A program made the translations under genes and the position numbers. The notes under the pieces were generated by a model, which saw nothing but the letters and a program-made list of their open reading frames with translations, had not been told where the DNA came from and searched no databases. From Croceibacterium atlanticum (GTDB lineage Bacteria; Pseudomonadota; Alphaproteobacteria; Sphingomonadales; Sphingomonadaceae), in NCBI RefSeq assembly GCF_001008165.2, contig NZ_CP011452.2:248001-312000 (forward strand): a DNA stretch of 64,000 nt, written 5' to 3'. The number at the start of each line of letters is the position of its first letter. The stretch's first letter is position 1. This document shows positions 47,020 to 54,936 of this stretch, one piece after another.

Positions 47020-47498
47020 TCTTCCTTACGCTCGGCACGCAATTGCCTTTCGATCGCCTGTTGATGACACTGGACGAAGCCGCGGCACAGATCGATGAAG
47101 AGGTGTTCGGGCAAATCGGTGGGGCTGGATATCGCCCGGCGAATTTCGCCTGGGTGGATTTTCTGTCTCCCGCCGAATTCGCGGAACGGATGGCTGCCGC
47201 CAGGATTGTGGTGGCCCATGCTGGTATAGGCACCATTCTGACCGGTCTGAAGATGGAAAAGCCGTTGATCCTCATGCCTCGCCGCGCTGCATTGGGAGAG
47301 CATCGGAACGATCATCAACTGGCAACCGTGGCGCAATTGCGCAAGACTGTCGGAATCCATATTGTGGAGAGCGTGGACGAAATGTGCTGCCACCTTCGCG
47401 ATCCAGGGCTTGCCGCGATGCGAAATTCGACAGCGACGGCGCGAGACGGCCTGATCTCGGCCGTGCGGAGGGAAGTGTTCGGTGATGCTGCGCGATAA
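47016..47498 (+). CDS. PssE-like (Alg13-type) glycosyltransferase subunit
   Basis: A 160-residue GT28 C-terminal-type protein, the catalytic partner of the PssD-like protein. It opens with the Alg13/PssE motif MIFLTLGTQLPFDRLLMTLDEAA and has the nucleotide-sugar-binding GAGxGTI-like segment RIVVAHAGIGTILTGLKMEKPLILMPRRAALGEHRNDHQ. Length and motifs fit PssE and Alg13, which contact UDP-sugar while PssD recruits the lipid acceptor. The GTG start overlaps the pssD stop (GTGA). It probably adds one sugar to the lipid-linked repeat unit. Confidence 0.86.
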   Translation: MIFLTLGTQLPFDRLLMTLDEAAAQIDEEVFGQIGGAGYRPANFAWVDFLSPAEFAERMAAARIVVAHAGIGTILTGLKMEKPLILMPRRAALGEHRNDHQLATVAQLRKTVGIHIVESVDEMCCHLRDPGLAAMRNSTATARDGLISAVRREVFGDAAR

Positions 47499-47530
47499 TA
47501 GCTGGACGCTTCCGGCGATGGGCGCAGGGA

Positions 47531-48799
47531 ATGTCTGACGTGAATATCACAGCACAGGCCCCTGCCGGGCTCTCCCGCACACGTACAGATCGGCGGGGGC
47601 CGGATGCTGTCCGACTATACCCGACGCTCGGCCTGCTGCTTGTTCTCCTGGCCTCCACCGTACAAAATTTTGCCGGGGTAGCCGCCGGCTTGCTGTTCGC
47701 CATTTCAATGGGGGAGCTTCGCGGGGGACGCATTCCCATCGGCGGCTTCGCCGGGGCGTTCTTCGTGGCAGCAGCCTACGCTGCCCTTCGGACCATTCTG
47801 CCTTCGCCAATACCTGCAACAGTGCAGATCGAAGAGGCGGTGCGATTTGCATCCTTCGCGGTTATCGCCGCAGCGGCCGTACGGATGCGAATCAATGAAC
47901 TGATTCGGGTGATGACCCTCTTTCTCGTATTGATGGCCTGCCTCTACCCCGTATATTTGCTCACGGGCTGGTTCAGTATCGTCGATGCTGCGGAGGTGCA
48001 GCGCTTTTCCGGCATCCTGCCGCATGCAAACCATTTGGGTTACATTTCTGCTAGTACGGCCGTGGCCCTCGTATATCTGAAATTTGCTCGTAATTTTACT
48101 ATGACGCATTTCTGGCTATTGATTGCGTTGTGCGGGGGGCTGATCGTTGCTTCACGCAGTTCCGGTGGACTTTTGGTTCTCGTCGCCGGGCTGGCGGCAA
48201 TTCCCATCAGCGTCCGGCCCAATTTCAAGCGAGTTGCATTCTCTTTCTTCGGTATCGTCGTCGCGATAGGTCTGCTTCTTTCGCCAATCGGCCAACTTGC
48301 GATCGAAAAATTGCAGGGTTTCGATGTCGGGACGATGCTTACCCGGTCCAGCCGACATGAATTCGGGAACCAGGGATCCTTTGCCTGGCGCTTGTCCTAC
48401 TGGTTGGCGATAGTCGATAGCCATGTGGCAAACGGGCCGACCAGCATCGCCTTCGGTCAAGGCGGCGGAGCCACCACCGAAGGGCATCGTGTTTTCTCGT
48501 TCATGCAGCGCGATACTCATTCCGACTTCGTCCGGGTGTTCGTTGAGTACGGATTGATCGGGCTGGTGCTCGTGTACGGAATGCTTGTTCGCCCCGTCAT
48601 TCGCGCCGGCGCGAAACTGGTCGGGCTGGTGATATTCTTCGGCCCGATGCTCGCAGGCAACAGCCTCATTTCGACGCCGGTCATGATCGTGCTCATCACG
48701 ATGATTGTCCTGCTGTCGAAGGTTAATGGAAGGTGGCAACGTGAATCGCAGAATTTTCCTCTCAACGCCGCTGCGAAACGAAATCGACAATATCGATAG
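47531..48799 (+). CDS. O-antigen ligase/polymerase family protein (Wzy-like), second copy
   Basis: A 422-residue protein with about ten membrane helices. The central extracytoplasmic region FSGILPHANHLGYISASTAVALVYL and the later ARSSRHEFGNQGSFAWRLSYW-type loop with IAFGQGGGATTEGHRVF and MQRDTHSDFVRVFVEYGLIGLVLVYG resemble the O-antigen ligase/WaaL domain. A His-rich loop near HANH and THSDF is a common catalytic feature. It is shorter than the 32.3-kb copy and clearly different in sequence, so the two are not duplicates. It follows the pssDE pair and overlaps the glycosyltransferase gene. A polymerase role for one of the two copies is likely, with assignment uncertain. Confidence 0.84.
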   Translation: MSDVNITAQAPAGLSRTRTDRRGPDAVRLYPTLGLLLVLLASTVQNFAGVAAGLLFAISMGELRGGRIPIGGFAGAFFVAAAYAALRTILPSPIPATVQIEEAVRFASFAVIAAAAVRMRINELIRVMTLFLVLMACLYPVYLLTGWFSIVDAAEVQRFSGILPHANHLGYISASTAVALVYLKFARNFTMTHFWLLIALCGGLIVASRSSGGLLVLVAGLAAIPISVRPNFKRVAFSFFGIVVAIGLLLSPIGQLAIEKLQGFDVGTMLTRSSRHEFGNQGSFAWRLSYWLAIVDSHVANGPTSIAFGQGGGATTEGHRVFSFMQRDTHSDFVRVFVEYGLIGLVLVYGMLVRPVIRAGAKLVGLVIFFGPMLAGNSLISTPVMIVLITMIVLLSKVNGRWQRESQNFPLNAAAKRNRQYR

Positions 48800-49598
48800 G
48801 CTATTTGCTTCGGTCGCTGGGCAGGACCATCCCATTACTCTGTGGGTCATCGTCGAAAACGGATCGACTGATGGCTCTCGCGAGGAGTTGGCGCGCCGGA
48901 CCGCACCTTCCAATGTCGAGCGGTTGATTGTCCTCAATGAGAACACCGAAACCGGCGCATATGCGCTCGGGGCCAAATATGCGCGTATCGTGAACCGGGG
49001 CTTCGAGGAAATCCTTGCCAGGATAGAATTGGGGGAGGAAGATTTGATCGGCATTCTCGACGCCGACAGCTTTCCCGACCCTGGTTATTACACAACGCTG
49101 GCGCGAGCTTTCGACAATAATCAGCGTCTCGGCATTGCCAGCGGCAGGAGCGTGGATGAAGGCGATGGACGTGCGTCTCTTCATGCTGTGGACTGGGTCC
49201 GCGGCAGTTGCCGATTGTGGCGCGGGCGGTGCATGATTCAGTCCGGCTATATTATTGGCCCCTCAGCCGACACCCTGTCACTCGCCCGCGCCGAGTTGGA
49301 TGGGTGGCAGGCGCATGTGATCGATAAGGCAGTTTTCCGGGCCCGTGAGGTCGGTACGCGTTCAAAGCAGCGCTATTATGGCTCCTCCGCATATTTTCGC
49401 GGCAATACGGCGATATATGCTCTCATTCGCGGAGCGAAGTTCGCGCGGCACGGCCGTTTGGGGGCTGCCAAGGAATACCTCAAAGGGTATTTTGGGGCAC
49501 GCCACAACCGCCAGCCGCGCTTGGAGAATCCTGACCTCCGCGCCTATTTCCAAGGCTACGTGCTGCGCAAGGTGAAGCGTCGTCTAGGATGGAAATAA
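48741..49598 (+). CDS. Glycosyltransferase family 2
   Basis: A GT-A fold glycosyltransferase (285 residues from GTG 48741, which is preceded by GGAAGGTGG; an in-frame ATG lies at 48726). It opens RRIFLSTPLRNEIDNIDRLFASVAGQ and has the usual TLWVIVENGSTDGSREEL nucleotide-binding element. The metal-binding DxD is in DLIGILDADSFPDPGYYTTL. The later IIGPSADTLSLARAELDGWQAHVIDK and GSSAYFRGNTAIYALIRG are acceptor-side regions. It should add one hexose to the lipid-linked intermediate. It overlaps the Wzy-like gene by about 60 bases, so they are co-translated. Confidence 0.86.
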   Translation: MNRRIFLSTPLRNEIDNIDRLFASVAGQDHPITLWVIVENGSTDGSREELARRTAPSNVERLIVLNENTETGAYALGAKYARIVNRGFEEILARIELGEEDLIGILDADSFPDPGYYTTLARAFDNNQRLGIASGRSVDEGDGRASLHAVDWVRGSCRLWRGRCMIQSGYIIGPSADTLSLARAELDGWQAHVIDKAVFRAREVGTRSKQRYYGSSAYFRGNTAIYALIRGAKFARHGRLGAAKEYLKGYFGARHNRQPRLENPDLRAYFQGYVLRKVKRRLGWK

Positions 49599-49632
49599 GC
49601 GGCGCACAGGCGCTGCCATCAGGAGAATTGGT

Positions 49633-50922
49633 TTGGATCTTCGGGATTGTCCGCTTCCGTTGCGCCGGCTCAGCCGGACGGGCGTAGCTGCGACGCAACG
49701 ATATTATGATACCAGTCCGATCAGCCCGTCTGGCAGACTTTGTGCGTTGACGGAATTTGCTGATGTCGACCGCATCCCGAAACCGGGAGAAACGGCCCGC
49801 GTGGTCGTGACCGAAGTCGAGAGTGGTACCGTGGTCTACAGCACCGAGACCGCAGCCTGGAGCCAGCAACTCGGCGCCCAGGTGCAATGGGGAGCAACTG
49901 ACGATCAGCTCTTCTTCAACCGCATGAGCAATGACGGGCAAAAGGCTCTCGCTGCCATAGTAAACCCCTTAACTGGCGCCGAAATTCTCCTGAAAGATTC
50001 GGTCTATATGGTATCCTCCTGTGGCACGCGGGCGGTGACCTGTTCACAGGAAAAGTTCACTTTCGTTCAAAAGGGTTACGGCCCGAACGTGCCCACTCCG
50101 ATCCGCAATCTGGGCGCACCGGATGATGATGGATTGTTTGTCGTCGATCTCGTGACCGGAAGGTCCGAGTTGTTATTATCTCTTGCTAGAATAGTGCAAT
50201 TATATCCGCAGATGGCGGAAGGAAGAGATCTATCACGTGGGGGATTTTATGGCTTCCACGCGAAATGGAACAGTGATGCCTCGCGCATCCTGTTTGTTGT
50301 GAAATGGGTAGGTGTTGATGGCAGAGATGGCGGTCGTTATCTTCTGACTATCAGCGCGGACGGTAGCGAAGTCCATCTTTGCCTGACGCCTGAGACCTGG
50401 GGGCGTGGGCATCATCCGACTTGGTGTCCGGATGATGAGCATATCGTCATGAACCTCTCGGTCACGAATCCCAATGTGAGATTTCCGCTCGTTGATCGGG
50501 TTCGGTCCAAGCTGCTTAGGAAGATCGGCATCCGCTCGTTCCCCAATGCCTTCACGCTGAGATTCGGTCGGTTTCGTTACGATGGCGCAGACCGTGAGAT
50601 AATCTTCGGCGACCAGTATGGTTCAGGCCACCCGACGTTTAGCAAGGATGGAAGGTATCTCCTTACCGATGCCTATCCCCACGAGCGGGTGAGCAAAGGC
50701 GACGGTAGTTCGCCGATCCGCCTGCTAGATTGCTTAACAGGGGGGCACAAAACCTTGTGCGATGTTCCAGCGGTTCCGAACTTCCTCGGACCGGCGCGGG
50801 AGTGGCGGATCGATCTCCATCCTGCCTGGGACAGGTCTGGAACTCTCGCAACGTTTAATGCAAATTTTGATGGTACGCGAGGAGTATATCTCACTCGGTT
50901 GGAAGACATGCTGGCTGTATAG
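49633..50922 (+). CDS. Beta-propeller protein, oligogalacturonate-lyase-like
   Basis: A 429-residue protein with no signal peptide, made of repeated blades containing the WD40-like PD40 pattern. Examples are RGGFYGFHAKWNSDASRILFVV, GHHPTWCPDDEHIVMNL, GSGHPTFSKDGRYLLTDAYPHE and RIDLHPAWDRSGTLATFNANFDGTRGVYL. That pattern occurs in TolB-like proteins and in family 22 oligogalacturonate lyases, whose metal is held by His residues near such HP and SPDG turns. Whether this is a lyase or a non-enzymatic propeller cannot be settled by eye. Start TTG 49633, supported by AGGAGA upstream. It follows the glycosyltransferase with a 34-base gap, so it belongs to the polysaccharide operon. Confidence 0.75.
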   Translation: MDLRDCPLPLRRLSRTGVAATQRYYDTSPISPSGRLCALTEFADVDRIPKPGETARVVVTEVESGTVVYSTETAAWSQQLGAQVQWGATDDQLFFNRMSNDGQKALAAIVNPLTGAEILLKDSVYMVSSCGTRAVTCSQEKFTFVQKGYGPNVPTPIRNLGAPDDDGLFVVDLVTGRSELLLSLARIVQLYPQMAEGRDLSRGGFYGFHAKWNSDASRILFVVKWVGVDGRDGGRYLLTISADGSEVHLCLTPETWGRGHHPTWCPDDEHIVMNLSVTNPNVRFPLVDRVRSKLLRKIGIRSFPNAFTLRFGRFRYDGADREIIFGDQYGSGHPTFSKDGRYLLTDAYPHERVSKGDGSSPIRLLDCLTGGHKTLCDVPAVPNFLGPAREWRIDLHPAWDRSGTLATFNANFDGTRGVYLTRLEDMLAV

Positions 50923-51229
50923 AGAGGTTTAATTTCAACCGCTAATAGCGAGCATGTTTAACTGCGGTTCTGACAGGCATTGTACCGACTTCCGGATAGC
51001 ATTCGGGAGAAGTTTTTGTCTTAAGATAAGCGTCAACCTGGCTCGGTCAGGCCAAGTTAGCAACGGAGTAGGAGGGCCTTGCGACCCAAGCCGTGAAACG
51101 GCAGGTTCGCGAGGCCGGGCCGTTCGAGACGCTTCCTCGAAAGCATTGGGCGGGGCGCAAAAATAGATGGTTGTTCGCTTGGCGGTCTACAATGGCCTGC
51201 TCTGTCAGCGGTATGGTGGGCAGCTGGTG
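50923..51229. other. Gene-free stretch between propeller gene and IS remnant
   Basis: About 300 bases with no supported gene. The frame directions and composition do not suggest coding, and the right end runs into an IS3 terminal repeat (starting about 51230). Confidence 0.45.
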
Positions 51230-52060
51230 TGACCGTCCTGGGATTGCCGGAGGCCATTTGGTTAAAATTATGCGGCCATGAGGGTGTCGTCAGCATGGCG
51301 TAGGAGCGCTCTCGGTTTCGGCAGGTGGGATCTTGCCGATGGGGGTGAGGAGCCGGCGGTTGTTGAACCAGTCGACCCATTCGAGCTTGGCGTATTCAAC
51401 GGCCTCAAAGAATCTGCACGGACCTCGCTGGAGGATCACCTCGGCCAAAGTGTTGCCGTAGCTGTCGCCTACGCTGTCCACCGATGGTTCGATCTCTGCG
51501 TCGGCAAGGCACCCAGTATTGTTTATCGAGACGTATTGGCTGCCACAGTCGCTGTAGTGGATTTGGTCACCGCGATGGACGGGCACCGATCAAGGATCGT
51601 TTGCTGAAGGGTATCTACACGAAGCTGGTGTGCGCCGTCGCGCTTACCCGCCAGCCTGCGATATAGTGGGCATAGTCGTCGAATACGAAGGTCACGTAAA
51701 CAAACCCTGCCATTTCGCGACATAAGTGAAGTCCGAGACCCACAGCATGTTTGGTACCGGCGGATGGAACTGGCGGTTGATCTGATCGAGCGGAGGCGGC
51801 GCGGCCTTATCGCTGAATGTCGTGCGCACCGGCTACTGCGGATCACGCCATGTAAGCCCAATTCGCCCATCAGCCGTTTCACCGTGCATCGAGCGATATC
51901 GAAGCCTTCGCGCCGTACCTGCTGAGTCGTGCCGATGCGCCACGCGCTCGTGATAGGTAGGTGGGGCGATCGGCAGAACTCGGTAGATCGGCTCGATCTT
52001 TTCCGTGATCGATCCACAACTGCAATTCGCGCCGACAAGAGTACTGCACGTTGTGGTACG
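51230..52060 (-). pseudogene. Degenerate IS3-family transposase remnant
   Basis: An IS3 orfB remnant on the minus strand. Traces of the N-terminal region IEPIYRVLPIAPPTYHERVA, then VRREGFDIARCTVKRLMGELGLHGVIR, lie in different frames. The second half reads IHYSDCGSQYVSI, IEPSVDSVGDSYGNTLAE (catalytic Glu region) and RRGPCRFFEAVEYAKLEWVDWFNNRRLLTPIG, ending MAA and a stop at 51268. Frameshifts and an internal deletion make it non-functional, and orfA is missing. The end at 51230 carries a TGACCGTCC-type terminal repeat. The other end stops close to the tRNA-Pro gene. Confidence 0.8.
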
Positions 52061-52098
52061 AGTATCGGTCGGCCGTCTGCAGTGCTAACGCGATAAAG

Positions 52099-52175
52099 TG
52101 GTCGGGGAGAGAGGATTCGAACCTCCGGCCCCTGCCTCCCGAAGACAGTGCTCTACCAGGCTGAGCTACTCCCCG
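52099..52175 (-). tRNA. tRNA-Pro (CGG anticodon)
   Basis: The minus strand folds as a complete cloverleaf: 7-bp acceptor CGGGGAG/CTCCCCG, a D-arm with AGCCTGGTA loop, anticodon stem CTGTC/GGCAG with loop TTCGGGA (anticodon CGG, reading CCG), variable loop GGGCC, T-arm with TTCGAAT, discriminator A and an encoded CCA. The 3' end lies at 52099 and the 5' end at 52175, directly beside the IS3 remnant; tRNA genes commonly border genomic islands, and this one ends the exopolysaccharide locus. Confidence 0.95.
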
Positions 52176-52673
52176 ACCGGTGCTCCCGGAAAGTCCGGGG
52201 CAAGGCAGAGGCGGGCCTTTAGCGGGGGAGAGGCGGGCTTGCAAGCGGGGTTTTTTGTTGCGGTGCCCGGTTGTTTGCAAAATTGCCCTGCGCGGGCGGT
52301 GGGGAAGTTCCTTGCTTCCAGAATTTTCCTTTGGATGGATAGAGTTACGGCGTCCATCGCCGAGGGTTGGTCTGGATGTTTTTGTCGTCTGAACCGCTGC
52401 CTCGTGGACAAGGTTGGGAACCTCGGAACTGGACCAAACAGCCTGAACCCGGGTCAGTTTCGGTTCGGGCGAGGGGAGTCTCGCCAATAGCTGCCTGCCA
52501 TCATGCGTGCGAATCTGCCGCTGGATGGCCGGTCTTTCATTCCGAAAGGGCGGGCATAAGCCATGCGGTATAGTCGGGCGGGCTGCCTGTCCGGTCCCTT
52601 CCGGCCGTATTTCGATATTCGAGATCAACGTTTGCCGCTTCACCCGGGCGAAGGAGATGGTATCGCTGCGTGG
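52176..52673. other. Region upstream of truncated adaptor gene
   Basis: About 500 bases with no supported gene. It contains the promoter of the tRNA-Pro gene on the minus strand and presumably that of the adaptor gene on the plus strand. Open frames here lack start signals and family features. Confidence 0.5.
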
Positions 52674-53498
52674 ATGCGGTTTGCCCCTGGAAAAATTGTC
52701 CTAGCCCTCGTCATGGTGGTCGGCCTGGTTGTCGCCGGATACTTGCTTGTCTCGCCTCGAGAGAAACAGGTCAGCGTTATCAAGGTCGAGCCTGCCCCCG
52801 CGCAGCGCGTGCTTGCCGTGAACGGGCGTGTCCGGCCGCGATTGCAGGTCGATATTCGACCTTCCCTTGGGGGAGAGCTGGTTGCATTGCCAATCGATGT
52901 GGGCGACCGGGTCGAGGCCGGACAGATCATCGCCCGGATAGATGATGCGCCGGAAACCGCGGCTATTGCCGAAGCGGAAGCATCGGTCGAAGCGCAGCAA
53001 GCAATCAATGCCCAGGCCCGCCGCGATCTGCAGCGTTTCGAGGATCTGGGCCAATTTGCAACGAAGCGCGAAGTTGAACAGCGCCGACTGGAACTGGTGG
53101 AGGGCGAACGCGAATTGAGCCGCCGCCGGGCTGCCCTGGTACGGGCGCGAGAGTTGCGCGATCGCCGGGTGTTGCAGGCGCCATTCGCCGGGATCATCCT
53201 CGAGCGTCCTGTCGATCCGGGCCAGACTGTCGGGCTTGAGAGCATTGTCTATCGCCTGGCGGATCTGTCCAATCCGGAAATTACTGTCGAGGTGGACGAG
53301 GTCTATGCAGCTGAAATCCGCCCTGGGATGAAGGCTCTTGTCAGCCTGCCGGGCAAGCGGGGCCAATTATCCGCCCAGGTGGTGCATGTGGAACCACGCG
53401 TGGATCCGGCGACTGGCGCCCGCGATGTGCGCCTCGGTCTGGCAGGTGAAGCTGTTCCCCGTCAGCACCTATGGCACAGATTTGAGGTTGTGATTTAA
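52674..53498 (+). pseudogene. HlyD/RND-type periplasmic adaptor, 3' end cut off by IS insertion
   Basis: A membrane-fusion protein of the HlyD/MacA type. The N-terminal anchor is IVLALVMVVGLVVAGYLLV; a biotinyl-lipoyl-like domain follows (VNGRVRPRLQVDIRPSLGGELVALPIDVGDRVEAGQIIARIDD), then a coiled-coil hairpin, then VLQAPFAGIILERPVDPGQTVGL. Native sequence ends at base 53452, inside the beta-barrel/membrane-proximal part; the last 15 or so codons to 53498 are IS DNA. An RND or ABC partner would be expected downstream and is absent, so the product is probably non-functional. The likeliest start is ATG 52674; the open frame extends upstream without clear signals. Confidence 0.78.
53453..53481 (+). 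repeat. Left terminal inverted repeat of the IS3 element
   Basis: Begins TGTTCCCCGTCAGCAC and matches about two thirds of positions with the right end in inverted orientation over 29 bases. The adaptor gene stops being native here. Confidence 0.7.
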
Positions 53499-53537
53499 GG
53501 AGGATTTGGGTCTCGTCGTAGTGACGAAGGAACGAAG

Positions 53538-53924
53538 ATGAGACCCAAATCCTCCAATGCAAAATCGCGGACCAAGACCCCTGCGGAAGCTGTGGTGAAG
53601 GGCATCCGCCGGGCCACCCGGCGGCACTTCTCGGCGGAAGACAAGATCAGGATCGTGCTGGAAGGCTTGCGCGGCGATGACAGCATCGCCGAGCTGTGCC
53701 GCAAGGAAGGCATCGCCCAGAGCCTGTATTACACCTGGTCGAAGGAGTTCATGGAGGCCGGCAAGCGCCGCTTGGCTGGTGACACCGCCCGCGCTGCGAC
53801 CACAGATGAGGTGAAGGATCTGCGCCGGGAGACCGGCGCTTTGAAGGAGTGCGTCGCCGACCTGACGCTCGAGAACCGCCTGCTGAAAAAAAGCATTCTC
53901 GCGGATGGGGGCGACGACGAATGA
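53538..53924 (+). CDS. IS3-family transposase orfA
   Basis: A 128-residue helix-turn-helix protein typical of IS3 OrfA. RRHFSAEDKIRIVLEGLRGD starts the HTH domain (then SIAELCRKEGIAQSLYYTWSKEFMEAG), and a leucine-zipper-like end follows (LTLENRLLKKSI). It binds the IS ends and regulates transposition. A run of seven A (53886-53892) near its end is the likely site of the -1 frameshift that would fuse OrfA to OrfB. The stop overlaps the orfB start as ATGA. Confidence 0.88.
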   Translation: MRPKSSNAKSRTKTPAEAVVKGIRRATRRHFSAEDKIRIVLEGLRGDDSIAELCRKEGIAQSLYYTWSKEFMEAGKRRLAGDTARAATTDEVKDLRRETGALKECVADLTLENRLLKKSILADGGDDE

Positions 53925-54901
53925 GATATCCTGCATCCGAGAAGCTCGAGATCATCAGGATCGTCGAGCAGTCGCACCTGTCCGCCAAGCACACGCTGGA
54001 CCAGCTCGGCATCGCCCGCCGGACATTCTATCGCTGGTATGACCGCTACCTCCAAGGCGGGCCGGAAGCGTTGGAGGATCGGCCATCGGCACCGAGCCGG
54101 GTGTGGAACCGCATCGGCGAGGGCATCCAGGACCAGATCATCGAGATGGCGCTGGATCACAGTGAGCTGTCCCCGCGCGAGCTGGCCGTGCGCTTCACTG
54201 ACGAGAAGCGCTACTTCGTGTCCGAGGCCACGGTTTACCGCCTGTTGAAGGCCCACGACCTGATCACCAGCCCGGCCTATGTCGTGATCAAGGCTGCCGA
54301 TCAGTTCCACACCAAGACCACCCGGCCGAACGAGATGTGGCAGAGCGACTTTACCTACTTCAAGATCATCGGGTGGGGCTGGATGTATCTGTCGACCGTG
54401 CTCGACGACTTCTCGCGTTATATCATCGCCTGGAAGCTGTGCACCAACATGCGGGCCGAGGACGTGACCGACACGCTGGACCGCGCTCTGGCGGCTTCCG
54501 GCTGCGACAGCGCTACGGTGCTGCACAAGCCGCGCCTGCTAAGCGATAATGGCCCCAGCTATATCGCTGGCGAACTGGCGGAATACATCGAGGCCAACAA
54601 GATGAGCCACGTGCGCGGCGCCCCTTGCCATCCCCAGACCCAGGGTAAGATCGAGCGCTGGCACCAGACCCTGAAGAACCGCATCCTGCTGGAAAACTAC
54701 TTCCTGCCCGGCGACCTTGAGGACCAGATCGAAGCCTTCGTCGAGCACTACAACAACCAGCGTTACCACGAGAGCCTGAACAACGTGACGCCCGCCGACA
54801 CCTACTTCGGCAGGGCCCCAGCCATCATCAAACAGCGAGAAAGGATCAAGCGACAGACCATCGAGCATCGGCGCTTGCAACACCGCAAGCTCGCCGCCTA
54901 A
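53921..54901 (+). CDS. IS3-family transposase orfB (DDE integrase)
   Basis: A 326-residue DDE transposase from ATG 53921. The DDE residues lie in MWQSDFTYFKIIGWGWM, LLSDNGPSYIAGE and GKIERWHQTLKNRILLENY, with the expected spacing (the last two about 35 residues apart). An N-terminal HTH (SAKHTLDQLGIARRTFYRWYDRY) and the C-terminal EAFVEHYNNQRYHESLNNVTPADTYFG complete the IS3 pattern. No stops or frameshifts are seen, so the element should be able to transpose with OrfA or the OrfAB fusion. Confidence 0.9.
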   Translation: MRYPASEKLEIIRIVEQSHLSAKHTLDQLGIARRTFYRWYDRYLQGGPEALEDRPSAPSRVWNRIGEGIQDQIIEMALDHSELSPRELAVRFTDEKRYFVSEATVYRLLKAHDLITSPAYVVIKAADQFHTKTTRPNEMWQSDFTYFKIIGWGWMYLSTVLDDFSRYIIAWKLCTNMRAEDVTDTLDRALAASGCDSATVLHKPRLLSDNGPSYIAGELAEYIEANKMSHVRGAPCHPQTQGKIERWHQTLKNRILLENYFLPGDLEDQIEAFVEHYNNQRYHESLNNVTPADTYFGRAPAIIKQRERIKRQTIEHRRLQHRKLAA

Positions 54902-54936
54902 CATCAACCCCCAGACGAGGCCGACACTCCGCTAAT

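Noticed and set aside
52099-52175. Integrase-mediated island attached at tRNA-Pro
   Set aside because: No integrase gene and no repeated copy of the tRNA 3' end were seen in the window, so only a boundary, not an attachment site, is claimed.
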